The notes under the pieces: generated by a model
The model's database searches: none
What the model saw: only the letters and a program-made list of their open reading frames with translations
What the model was told of the DNA's origin: nothing
Program-made: the position numbers and the translations under genes
NCBI GenBank assembly: GCA_963716085.1
Contig: OY970288.1
Coordinates: forward strand, 4,588,001-4,652,000
DNA: 64,000 nt
Reading direction: 5' to 3'
Source: Persicitalea sp963716085
Lineage (GTDB): Bacteria; Bacteroidota; Bacteroidia; Cytophagales; Spirosomataceae
In this document: in pieces, positions 41,497 through 50,026 of the stretch
Numbering within the stretch: position 1 is the stretch's first letter
Layout of the letters: each line of letters starts with the position of its first letter

Positions 41497-43902
41497 TCAC
41501 CGCATCTTCACCACCGTCACGCCCGCGCCACCGCGGTCGGCGTGTTCGTCTTGCATGGTGACGACCTGCTTGTAGCCACGCAGGTGGTTCCTGACCAGGG
41601 TGCGCAGGATGCCGTCGCCCTTGCCGTGGACGATGCGGATTTCGTCGTAGCCCAACATTACGGCGTTGTCGAAGAATTGATCCACGACGCCCAGCGCCTC
41701 TTCGCCGCGCTTGCCCCGGATGTCGAGGTTGAAGCTGAAATTCTGCTGCCGCTCGTTGAGGTCCAGGCCCGTCATGGCGGGGCGTGATTTGGTTTCTCCC
41801 GTGATTTCGCGGTAGGTTTTGTTGGACACTTTTTCTAGGCGGTTGAGCTTGATGTTGGATTTCAGTTCGCCAATCCGTACCTCGACATCCTTGCCTTTCA
41901 TTGCCATCACCTCTGCGACGGCGGTTTGGCCCTTGATTTTCACATAACTACCGACTTCGATCGCGCCGCTTTCCGCTTCGATTTTCACCTTTGAAGGAAG
42001 CTCCGCGACGGGTTCGGGCTTGAGTTCTTTCTTGGTGAACCGCTCCAGTTCGCTCCGCACCTGCTTGGTAGTTTCACGCTCGGCCTTGCTCTCCTTAATC
42101 TCCCGGATGGTGTTTTCGATCCGCTGATTGGTATCGCTTAGCAGGAATTTGGCTTTCTGCTTGGCTTCGTTCAGGATACGCTTTTCGTTGTTATCCAGGG
42201 TGGTCTTCTGGGCGGTGTACTCCGCGAGTTGCTGAGCGAGTTTGCGCTCCTTGATGCCCAGCTCCATGTTTTTCTCGGCAAAAACCCGCCGCTCGATGTC
42301 CAGTTCTTTCAGGAGTTTTTCAAAATTCACCTGCTGCGATCCCAGTTTTTGCTTGGCTTGCTCCACGACGTCGCGCGGCAAGCCAATTTTCGAGGCAATC
42401 TCGAAAGCAAACGAACTACCCGGCTTGCCGATTTCCAGTTGGTACAGGGGTTCGAGATGCTCGCCGTCGAAGCGCATCGCGCCGTTGATGAGGCCTTCGG
42501 TTTTGTCCGCCAGTACCTTCAAGTTGGTATAGTGCGTGTTGATGACGCCATAGGCTCCCGAGCGGGTCAGGTTTTCCAGGATGGCTTCCGCAATGGCCCC
42601 ACCCAGGCCCGGCTCGGTACCGGTGCCGAATTCGTCGATCAGAAACAGCGTGCGCTTGTTGGCCATCGCCAGGAAGTGCCGCATGTTGGTCAGGTGCGAA
42701 CTGTACGTGCTGAGGTCGTTCTCGAGCGACTGCTCGTCACCGATGTCGATGAAAATATTTTGGAAAAAACCCATCGTCGAATCCTCGCGCATGGGTACCA
42801 GCAGCCCGCACTGGTACATGTACTGAATCAGCCCGACGGTTTTCAAAGACACCGACTTGCCCCCTGCGTTCGGCCCCGAAATAATCAGAATGCGCTGCTT
42901 CGCGTTCAGTTCCAAACCCAATGGAACCACGCTTTTTCCCTGCTTTTGGAAGGTCAAGTGAAGCAGCGGGTGCCGCGCGGCCCGCCAGTCCAGCATCGTT
43001 TTGTTTTCGTACTTGGGCGCGATGGCGTTCATCTGGGAAGCCAGTTTGGCCTTGGCTCGCAGAAAATCCATCAGACCCAGAAACTGGTACGCTTTTCCGA
43101 GTTCGGGTAAGTGAGGCCGGAGTTGATCGGTCAGGCGAACGAGAATGCGGTTGATTTCGCGGCGTTCCTCGTATTCCAGTTCGCGGATGGCGTTGTTGGA
43201 TTCCAGCACCTCGGTGGGTTCGATGAAGACCGTTTGGCCCGTGGAGGATTCGTCGTGGATAAAACCCTTGAACTTACGCTTATGTTCGGCGGCGATGGGA
43301 ATCACCAGGCGACCGTTGCGAATCGTCAGCGACACATCGTCCCCGACCCAGCCGCTGCTTTTGGCAGCGCGCAACATTCCGTCCAGTTTCTTTCGCACCG
43401 CGATTTGCTCCGAAATGAGCCGCCGCCGGATCTGCGCCAGTTCGGGCGAGGCGTTGTCACGAATCAGTCCACGCTCGTCGATGATGCGGTCGATGGCTTC
43501 AGTCACGCTGCGCTCCACGCGGATGGTGGCGGCATACTCGCCCAGCAGCGGGTAGGCTGCCTCAGGCTGATTGGCAAAAAAACGCAGACAGCCGCTGATC
43601 GTACTCAAAGAAGCTTTCAGGTTAAAAAATTCCTCCTCGATCAGCATTGTACCCTCGATGGCCGCCCGCTTTAGGTACGGCGTGGCGTCGAAGTAGTTCT
43701 GTGCCGGAAAATCACCGCCCGACTGCATGATGTGCTGCATTTCGGCGGTCTGGCCCACGAGCTTCTCGACCAGTCCGAAATTATCCGAAAAGCGGATTTT
43801 ATCCACAAAAGCTCGCCCAAGCGGACTAATGCAAGCCTCTTTCAGCCACTCCCGAAGGCGGTCGAAGCCAAGTTTTTGTTCTAGGTTGGGGGGGTAAAGC
43901 AA
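41497..43902 (-). CDS. mutS2: endonuclease MutS2 (Smr-domain)
   Basis: 801 residues. N-terminal MutS core and clamp region, then the ABC ATPase with Walker A (SGPNAGGKSVSLKTVGLIQY), Q-loop and LFLIDEFGTGTEPGLGGAIA (Walker B/signature), a coiled-coil, a KOW-like segment, and a C-terminal Smr domain (LDIRGKRGEEALGVVDQFFD, then IRIVHGKGDGILR). MutS2 limits recombination or splits collided ribosomes, depending on the organism. The start is TTG at 43902: an in-frame stop lies 12 bases upstream (43912-43914) and no ATG is available, while LYPPNLEQKLGFDRLREWL is the normal N-terminus. Confidence 0.93.
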   Translation of the reverse strand: MLYPPNLEQKLGFDRLREWLKEACISPLGRAFVDKIRFSDNFGLVEKLVGQTAEMQHIMQSGGDFPAQNYFDATPYLKRAAIEGTMLIEEEFFNLKASLSTISGCLRFFANQPEAAYPLLGEYAATIRVERSVTEAIDRIIDERGLIRDNASPELAQIRRRLISEQIAVRKKLDGMLRAAKSSGWVGDDVSLTIRNGRLVIPIAAEHKRKFKGFIHDESSTGQTVFIEPTEVLESNNAIRELEYEERREINRILVRLTDQLRPHLPELGKAYQFLGLMDFLRAKAKLASQMNAIAPKYENKTMLDWRAARHPLLHLTFQKQGKSVVPLGLELNAKQRILIISGPNAGGKSVSLKTVGLIQYMYQCGLLVPMREDSTMGFFQNIFIDIGDEQSLENDLSTYSSHLTNMRHFLAMANKRTLFLIDEFGTGTEPGLGGAIAEAILENLTRSGAYGVINTHYTNLKVLADKTEGLINGAMRFDGEHLEPLYQLEIGKPGSSFAFEIASKIGLPRDVVEQAKQKLGSQQVNFEKLLKELDIERRVFAEKNMELGIKERKLAQQLAEYTAQKTTLDNNEKRILNEAKQKAKFLLSDTNQRIENTIREIKESKAERETTKQVRSELERFTKKELKPEPVAELPSKVKIEAESGAIEVGSYVKIKGQTAVAEVMAMKGKDVEVRIGELKSNIKLNRLEKVSNKTYREITGETKSRPAMTGLDLNERQQNFSFNLDIRGKRGEEALGVVDQFFDNAVMLGYDEIRIVHGKGDGILRTLVRNHLRGYKQVVTMQDEHADRGGAGVTVVKMR

Positions 43903-43904
43903 AG

Positions 43905-44074
43905 GTTGTTGTTAAATTGTGTAATCGTTGAATCGTGTAATTGCTGTGTAATCGTATTTTTGTTAAATCGTGTGATTGTGCAATCAAATCAATTATATGT
44001 CAACAGATTAAACAAATAGACATTAAACAATTCAACCTCAATTACACGATTCAACAGTTCAACAATTACACAAC
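43905..44074. repeat. stop-to-start inverted repeat of GTGTAATCGT-type units
   Basis: Arm 43905-43944 (ending GTTGAATCGTGTAATTG) pairs with 44038-44074 (starting CAATTACACGATTCAAC), 17 of 17 in the core. It runs from the TTG start of mutS2 to 2 bp short of the next gene's stop (44077). It shares units with 38472-38666. Confidence 0.8.
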
Positions 44075-44076
44075 CT

Positions 44077-44595
44077 TCAAAATATTCGCTGCACTTCCTC
44101 TTTCACAACTTTCAGCGCCACGGTGCAGGGCTGGATTTCCTGCTGGATGACGCGTTCGAAAATGCGTTTGCCGAGTTCGTTGGCGGGGGCTTCGGGACTC
44201 ACGTCGGAGGCGGCCTGGTTGATGAGCGACTGTACTTCGTTGACGGCCTTCTTGACCTGCTCCCAGGCGTCATTGCTCATATATACTTGTTGGGCAAGGT
44301 TATGGTTGAACTCTTCCCGGATTTCCCGTAGCAGGATTTGCTGAAATTCCAGCGCGTTGCTGGCCGAACCCGCCGTCCGCAGCAGGAGTTGATTGGGCGT
44401 GATGCGCTCCAAAAACAGGCAAACGCGCTCGTAGGCTTGCAGGCGCAGTGGCAGCACGATCTCGGTGTTTTTGGACTTTATGTCCCATCTTTGTTTTTCA
44501 AAGATCTTTTCGGCCAGCGTGGTCAGAATCAGGTACAGGCCGAACATCACGACCACAGTTACCGTCACTATAATGAGCAGGGAATATAATTCCAT
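44077..44595 (-). CDS. single-pass membrane protein of unknown function
   Basis: 172 residues: an N-terminal membrane helix (about 5-28, LLIIVTVTVVVMFGLYLIL) and a cytoplasmic helical part with coiled-coil character (KIFEKQRWDIKSKNTEIVLP, LRLQAYERVCLFLERITPNQ, then QVYMSNDAWEQVKKAVNEVQ). Not recognised as a named family, though conserved-looking and with the layout of a Bacteroidota membrane-anchored scaffold. It lies upstream of mutS2 on the same strand, separated by the repeat. Confidence 0.62.
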   Translation of the reverse strand: MELYSLLIIVTVTVVVMFGLYLILTTLAEKIFEKQRWDIKSKNTEIVLPLRLQAYERVCLFLERITPNQLLLRTAGSASNALEFQQILLREIREEFNHNLAQQVYMSNDAWEQVKKAVNEVQSLINQAASDVSPEAPANELGKRIFERVIQQEIQPCTVALKVVKEEVQRIF

Positions 44596-44732
44596 GAGTT
44601 TTGTTTGAATAGGTATTGGGTATTAGGTTATTAGATATCAGGCTCAATAAGCGAGGCACACCTTATGCTTTCTATAGCCCCAAATAGAACACGAACCTAA
44701 CGCCTAACAACCCAAAAACCTAACACCCATTT

Positions 44733-45104
44733 ATGAAAATGGAACGGAAAGAATCGACCCAGACAACGCCCAAAACACCAGAGAGCAACAACACATTGGC
44801 CGCCCCGGTTCATATTACCGGGCGAGCCAAGACGGAAATCAGGGAGACGTTCCGGGCCAATAAAATTCCTGACGAATACGGATTGCGGGTCGGACTGCGC
44901 GGTGGGGCGTGCAGCGCTACCTTCCTGCTGGGCTTCGACGTTCCGACACCCGACGACCAGCCATACGAGGTGGATGACATCAAAGTTTTGATCGACCGCC
45001 GCCATCTGATGTACGTTCTGGGCGTCACCGTCGACTACGAAGAGGGGGAAGAAGGTGCCGGGTTTACGATAAGCGCCCAAAAGGCGGACTCTGAGGAAGA
45101 ATAG
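44733..45104 (+). CDS. A-type (IscA/HesB-like) iron-sulfur protein lacking the C-terminal cysteines
   Basis: 123 residues. The HesB/IscA fold is plain (HITGRAKTEIRETFRANKIP, GLRVGLRGGACSATFLLGFD, VLIDRRHLMYVLGVTVDYEE) but only one cysteine (in GGACSATF) remains; the CxC ending of scaffold or carrier proteins is replaced by an acidic tail (KADSEEE). It may be a paralogue that no longer binds a cluster through three Cys, or a carrier that uses another ligand. Cytoplasmic. Confidence 0.78.
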   Translation: MKMERKESTQTTPKTPESNNTLAAPVHITGRAKTEIRETFRANKIPDEYGLRVGLRGGACSATFLLGFDVPTPDDQPYEVDDIKVLIDRRHLMYVLGVTVDYEEGEEGAGFTISAQKADSEEE

Positions 45105-45169
45105 AGACTGGTTACCCGTTTTTTGGCACGGTTTTAGGTCATTGGTCAGTTGTCAAAAGCCCAATAACG

Positions 45170-48100
45170 GTGTCCAAATTCCTTAAAAAATATATTTTCC
45201 TGCTGGCAGCAATACTGGCTTTGGTAATAGGGGGCGGACTCTTTTTAGCCGGAAGCAACGGCTCGGATAGCGGCACTTACCTCGAATCGGTCCAAAGGCG
45301 CGTGACGAAGCGGTTGGCTGAGGCAGAAGGGACAACGGAGCAGGTTCTTGGCCGCTTGCCGCCTTCGACTGACAAGCCTTTCACTGACCTTCTGCTGCCA
45401 GGTACCCTCCCTTACTATCTCTATCGGGACTCGACGCTAATTATGTGGTCGGACTACCGTTATGCAGTCGATCCCCAGCTACTGGCAGCGGCACCAGACG
45501 GAACACAGGCCATCGACAATCAGCAGGGCAAGTTTCTGATGCTCACCCGGCATAAGGAGGTCAGGGGCGTGCGCTATGGACTGCTTGCGCTTGTTCCGCT
45601 TCAGGCAACTTTCGACAGAAATAAAGGAACCGGTGATTCGGGTTACAATACCGACATCTTTCCCGCTGCGCCCTCCTCCCTTACTCTACAGACGGGCGGC
45701 ACCCCCATACTTAGTCCGCAAGGGCAAGCCCTGTTTTATGTGGTTCCGCCCGACGCGTCGGTGTATCGCAGTCGCTCGGTTCCACTTCCCAGCTTATGGC
45801 TCGTATTGCTGGCTTTGGTTTTTCTGGGAACCCACGTAGTGAGGTCGGTGCGCTATTTCCGAAGCCGTCACCGCTACGGACTGGGATTGGCGCTGCTGAT
45901 CGGTTTTCTGGTGCTGGTGCGGGCACTGATGCTGTATTTTTCCCTCCCGCTGGCCTTCTACGAGGGTACGGTCTTTAATCCCCAAAACTACCAGGGATCA
46001 CCCTTGGCCCCCTCACTGGGCGACCTGCTGCTCAACTGCCTGTGTGTGTTGTTCGTACTGATGTACGTCAATAGCGTCTATTTCCGCACCATGACCTACC
46101 GCCGGCTTGTCCGTAGCGATGGAGCTTTCCAGGCCTTATTTTCACTGCTTTTACTGCTCATTGGCTACGTTGCTTATTACCTCTGCTACCAGGAGCTGGC
46201 CAGTACTTTCGAAAAATCTTCTTTTACGCTCGACATCACGCTGAGCATTACCTTCAACGCCCTGAAGCTCACTTCGCTGGCGGTGTTTATTGTCGTATCG
46301 GCCATCTATTTTATGGTCGTTCATTTGGTCGTCAGCCTGTTCATTCGGCTCAATCCCAACCTTCCTGTCGGGCTGATCGTTCTGTTTTCGAGTGCCATGC
46401 TGGTCAGTTTGGTGTCGTGGTTTCTCGACATCCGATTTGAGTGGATTTTTCTGGTACACCTCACCTACACGCTGATACTTTACCTGACGCGGCTGCCGCG
46501 CGCTTTTTACGGGTTCAGGTACCCGACCACCATTTACTATTTCCTGGGGGCGTTGGTCTGCGCCGTAATGACTACCTACGTCGTGCAAAAGCAGGAAGCG
46601 CAGAAAGACCTGCTCGACAAACGGGAGTTTGGGCGTCAACTCCTGAGCGACAATGATCTCTACGCGGAATTTTTGTTGGGAAAAACCCAGGATGCTCTCG
46701 TCAATGACTCCGGGCTACGAAATCTGCTTTCGGGTCAGGTGCCGCTGGCGCGGGAGATCTTGCGGCAGCGCGTGAAAAATAATTATTTGGGCGAATACCT
46801 GAACCAGTACGAAATAGAGGTACTGCCCTTCGATGCCACGGGAAGGCCGCTCGATAGCATCGACGTCGCCCGAGATTACGGTTATTACCGCAACCAGTAC
46901 GCTCAGCCCGCTTTTGCTACCGCCAACCCCTCGGTGTTTCTGGCCTCCGATGCCGCACCGCCTCTTCTGGCAGATACCAGCGCGCTTCCGGCATCTGCCA
47001 GCACGACCGCAAACCGGAAGCACTATCTTAGTTTTATCGAATTTGGCCCCGCCGGACAGTCTTTGGGTTATATCATCCTGATCCTGCGGCAACGCCAGCA
47101 GATGCCACTTGGCCGCTACCCCGCCCTACCGCTGGACGAACGCTTTGCCCAGGCTCCCGAAACCCGGGAGTATGGCTACGCCATCTATGAGAAGGGCCGA
47201 CAGCTCAATAGCAGTGGCGCTTACAACTATGAGCGTAAGTTCCCGAAGGACGTATTCAAAAAGCCGGAACTCTATGAAAACGGGCTGACTTTTAATGGGT
47301 ATCGCCATGTCGGGCAGACAGGCACGCGCGACCGGGTGATCGTGGTGTCGTCCAAAGCCTGGGGATGGCGCGGACTGCTGGCCAATTTTTCCTTCCTGTA
47401 CCTCATTCTGGTCGTGGTGGTGTCTTTGGCCATTTCCAGTCACGCGCTACGTTACGGGCTGATGGACATGCCCCTCACCTACTCGACCAAGATTCAGGTG
47501 ATGCTCAATGCCGCTTTCATTTTGCCGTTGCTAATTGTCCTTTTCTTCGTGCTGCGCGTCATCAGCGACAATTACCGCGAAAATCAGCGGAACGCCCATC
47601 TGGAAAACAGCCGCAACCTGTCGGCCAATGTGCTGGGTTTGCTCGATGATTACGCGCAAAGCCGTATGAGTCAGGCGTACTTCGAGCAGCAGATTCAGCA
47701 GATTGCCCGCGATGCCGATCTGGATTTGAATCTGTACGACACGAGGGGACGCATGATCCTATCTTCCAAGCCCTTGATTTATCAAAGTGGCCTTATCTCG
47801 GAACGGATCAATCCGCTGGCCCGCAAGCTCATCATCGAGCAAAAAGAAAATCAGGTGCTGATCGACGAAACACTGGGCGGCACCGCGTACAGCGCGGCTT
47901 ACACCGGCCTGAAAGGATACGACCAGCGGATGTTGGGCGTCCTCAGCATTCCCTATTTCGACGCCAAGCCCAGTCTCGACCGACAGATTATCGACGTCGT
48001 AGCCTCGGTGCTAATCGTATTCACGCTCATGCTGCTGGTTTTTCTGTTCGTGTCCTACCTGGCCGCCAACCTGCTGATCGACCCGCTGCGGGTACTCACT

Positions 48101-48919
48101 AAAAAAATAAGTGTCACCAATCTCGATCAACTCAACGAGCCGATCCTGTGGCATTCCAACGATGAGATTGGCGCGCTCATCAGGAAGTACAATAAAATGC
48201 TGGCAAACCTCGACTCGAGTAAACAGACGCTTTCTTCCAATGAGAAGCAGTCGGCCTGGCGGGAAATGGCCAAGCAGGTGGCGCACGAGATCAAAAATCC
48301 GCTCACGCCGATGAAACTCACTTTGCAGCAATTACAGCGCACGATCAGCCGCGACGATCCCGAAGCGTTAGCCAAGGTAAGCCGCGCGATGGAGTCGGTC
48401 ATCGAGCAGATCGACAACATTGGCTACATCGCCCAGTCGTTCTCGGACATTGCCAAGATGCCGCCGCCGCAGAACGAGGTGTTCGAGGTGACCGAAGTGA
48501 TCAACAAAGCGTACGAGCTGTATTCCAACGATAAAAACATGGTGCTCAGCCGGGACGTCGCTCCCGGGCCCTTTTACGTCAGTGGGGACCGCCAGCAGTT
48601 TGGGGCCAGCATCAACAACCTCATCATCAATGCCCAGCAGTCGGTTCCCGACTCGCGCGACGCCGAGATCATGTTGAGACTCCACAAACACAATGAGGCG
48701 GTCATGGTGGAGGTGAAAGACAATGGCTCCGGCATTCCGCAGAACATCAAAAGTCGGGTGTTTCTGCCCAACTTCACCACCCGCGAAGACGGCACCGGCC
48801 TGGGGCTGGCGATGGCCAAGCGGATTATCGAGTACGCCGGCGGAAGTATTTGGTTCGAGACGCAGGAAGGAGTCGGCACGACGTTCTTCCTGTCGTTGCC
48901 GCTGGTCAAAGGAATATGA
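45170..48919 (+). CDS. large membrane sensor histidine kinase, NtrY-like
   Basis: 1249 residues from GTG 45170. Several membrane helices in the first 470 residues, a large extracytoplasmic region (about 480-740), another helix pair (near 745 and 785), a further sensor domain (about 820-940), a HAMP-like linker, then the kinase core: H-box REMAKQVAHEIKNPLTPMKL with H1039, N-box INNLIINAQQSVPD, G1 VKDNGSGIP and G2 GTGLGLAMAKRIIEYAGGS. This is the NtrY-type layout but unusually large and with no response regulator gene beside it. The next gene starts 100 bp later. Confidence 0.88.
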   Translation: MSKFLKKYIFLLAAILALVIGGGLFLAGSNGSDSGTYLESVQRRVTKRLAEAEGTTEQVLGRLPPSTDKPFTDLLLPGTLPYYLYRDSTLIMWSDYRYAVDPQLLAAAPDGTQAIDNQQGKFLMLTRHKEVRGVRYGLLALVPLQATFDRNKGTGDSGYNTDIFPAAPSSLTLQTGGTPILSPQGQALFYVVPPDASVYRSRSVPLPSLWLVLLALVFLGTHVVRSVRYFRSRHRYGLGLALLIGFLVLVRALMLYFSLPLAFYEGTVFNPQNYQGSPLAPSLGDLLLNCLCVLFVLMYVNSVYFRTMTYRRLVRSDGAFQALFSLLLLLIGYVAYYLCYQELASTFEKSSFTLDITLSITFNALKLTSLAVFIVVSAIYFMVVHLVVSLFIRLNPNLPVGLIVLFSSAMLVSLVSWFLDIRFEWIFLVHLTYTLILYLTRLPRAFYGFRYPTTIYYFLGALVCAVMTTYVVQKQEAQKDLLDKREFGRQLLSDNDLYAEFLLGKTQDALVNDSGLRNLLSGQVPLAREILRQRVKNNYLGEYLNQYEIEVLPFDATGRPLDSIDVARDYGYYRNQYAQPAFATANPSVFLASDAAPPLLADTSALPASASTTANRKHYLSFIEFGPAGQSLGYIILILRQRQQMPLGRYPALPLDERFAQAPETREYGYAIYEKGRQLNSSGAYNYERKFPKDVFKKPELYENGLTFNGYRHVGQTGTRDRVIVVSSKAWGWRGLLANFSFLYLILVVVVSLAISSHALRYGLMDMPLTYSTKIQVMLNAAFILPLLIVLFFVLRVISDNYRENQRNAHLENSRNLSANVLGLLDDYAQSRMSQAYFEQQIQQIARDADLDLNLYDTRGRMILSSKPLIYQSGLISERINPLARKLIIEQKENQVLIDETLGGTAYSAAYTGLKGYDQRMLGVLSIPYFDAKPSLDRQIIDVVASVLIVFTLMLLVFLFVSYLAANLLIDPLRVLTKKISVTNLDQLNEPILWHSNDEIGALIRKYNKMLANLDSSKQTLSSNEKQSAWREMAKQVAHEIKNPLTPMKLTLQQLQRTISRDDPEALAKVSRAMESVIEQIDNIGYIAQSFSDIAKMPPPQNEVFEVTEVINKAYELYSNDKNMVLSRDVAPGPFYVSGDRQQFGASINNLIINAQQSVPDSRDAEIMLRLHKHNEAVMVEVKDNGSGIPQNIKSRVFLPNFTTREDGTGLGLAMAKRIIEYAGGSIWFETQEGVGTTFFLSLPLVKGI

Positions 48920-49018
48920 TCCAGAGTCTTTCAAAAATTCGTGTTTTTTTGAGAAAAATATCCGACTTCCGTGTTTTTTGTAAAAGTTTTCTCCGTATTT
49001 TTATCACAAAAAAACGAT

Positions 49019-50005
49019 ATGAAAACTCGTATTCTCTCTCTGCTCCTGCTTGTCGTTTTTGCTACACTTGGCGTTAAGGCTCAGGACATCCCCGACTCAA
49101 CCGTCGCTTTTCCGGTGAATGCGATCATCTTCCTGAAAGACGGCACCCAACTGCGCGGCATCCTGCTCGCGGAGTCACCCGCGGGCGCTCGGATCAAAAC
49201 CGATAATCTGGGAGAAATAACCCTCACAGCAGACAAAATCGACCGCATCGAGAAAAACGACGAGGGGTTTTACCACAACGGCGTGTATTGGTTCGACAAC
49301 CCACACTATACGCGCTACCTTTTCGCGCCTTCGGCCCTGCCGCTTCCAAAAGGCGAGGGCTATTACCAGAACGCTTATATTTTTGTCAACTCCGTTTCGG
49401 TGGGCGTGACCGACCATTTCACGATGGGCGGGGGGTTCGTTCTCAACCCGACGTTTCGGGATTGGCAGGTTCTTTTCCTTACCCCCAAATATAGTTTTCC
49501 TTCCAAATCGAATGTTACCTTCAGCTTAGGAGTCATTGGCGTCGGTATCTTCAACCGGCAGTACGATTTCAACTTACAGACGGGCGTCAATCGGAAAGAT
49601 GGCGTCGAAGCCAACGTCGCCGGGATCGGTTACGGAACCCTCACCGTCGGCAGCACCGAGCGGAACGGCTCGGTGGGTCTGGGCTGGGGATTTGCCAACA
49701 ACGAAATTGGCGCCAACCCCGTCGTCAACCTTAGCTACATGTCACGGGTGGGACGAAAGATTGGCCTTGTGACGGAGAACTGGCTGATCTTACCCAGGCA
49801 GGGCGATAACATGGCTGCTATTCTGTCGGGGGGCGTGCGTTTCTTTGGGGAGAAAATGGCGGTGGATTTGGCCCTCCTGGTTCCGGCTGGCGAAAACACT
49901 CCTTTCGTGGCCCTTCCCTACGTGGACTTTGTGATAAAATTCGGACGAAAGAAGAAAGCCAGGGCGATGCAGCAGAAAGTAAATTCAGCGGAAGGCGGCT
50001 TTTAA
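49019..50005 (+). CDS. secreted beta-rich protein of unknown function
   Basis: 328 residues from ATG 49019 (MKTRILSLLLLVVFATLGVK), with a signal peptide ending VKA-Q at about 21. An N-terminal part resembles a short SH3-like or tandem beta domain (NAIIFLKDGTQLRGILLAES, then LGEITLTADKIDRIEKNDEG) seen at the start of some Bacteroidota outer-membrane proteins. The rest has aromatic and Gly-rich amphipathic strands (SVSVGVTDHFTMGGGFVLNP, PKYSFPSKSNVTFSLGVIGV) suggestive of a beta-barrel. Function unknown. Confidence 0.65.
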   Translation: MKTRILSLLLLVVFATLGVKAQDIPDSTVAFPVNAIIFLKDGTQLRGILLAESPAGARIKTDNLGEITLTADKIDRIEKNDEGFYHNGVYWFDNPHYTRYLFAPSALPLPKGEGYYQNAYIFVNSVSVGVTDHFTMGGGFVLNPTFRDWQVLFLTPKYSFPSKSNVTFSLGVIGVGIFNRQYDFNLQTGVNRKDGVEANVAGIGYGTLTVGSTERNGSVGLGWGFANNEIGANPVVNLSYMSRVGRKIGLVTENWLILPRQGDNMAAILSGGVRFFGEKMAVDLALLVPAGENTPFVALPYVDFVIKFGRKKKARAMQQKVNSAEGGF

Positions 50006-50026
50006 ACAGAAAAGTCCGCCCGGTTT

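Noticed and set aside
43905..43950. An upstream ATG start for mutS2
   Set aside because: An in-frame stop at 43912-43914 lies 12 bases before the TTG at 43902, and no ATG is available between.
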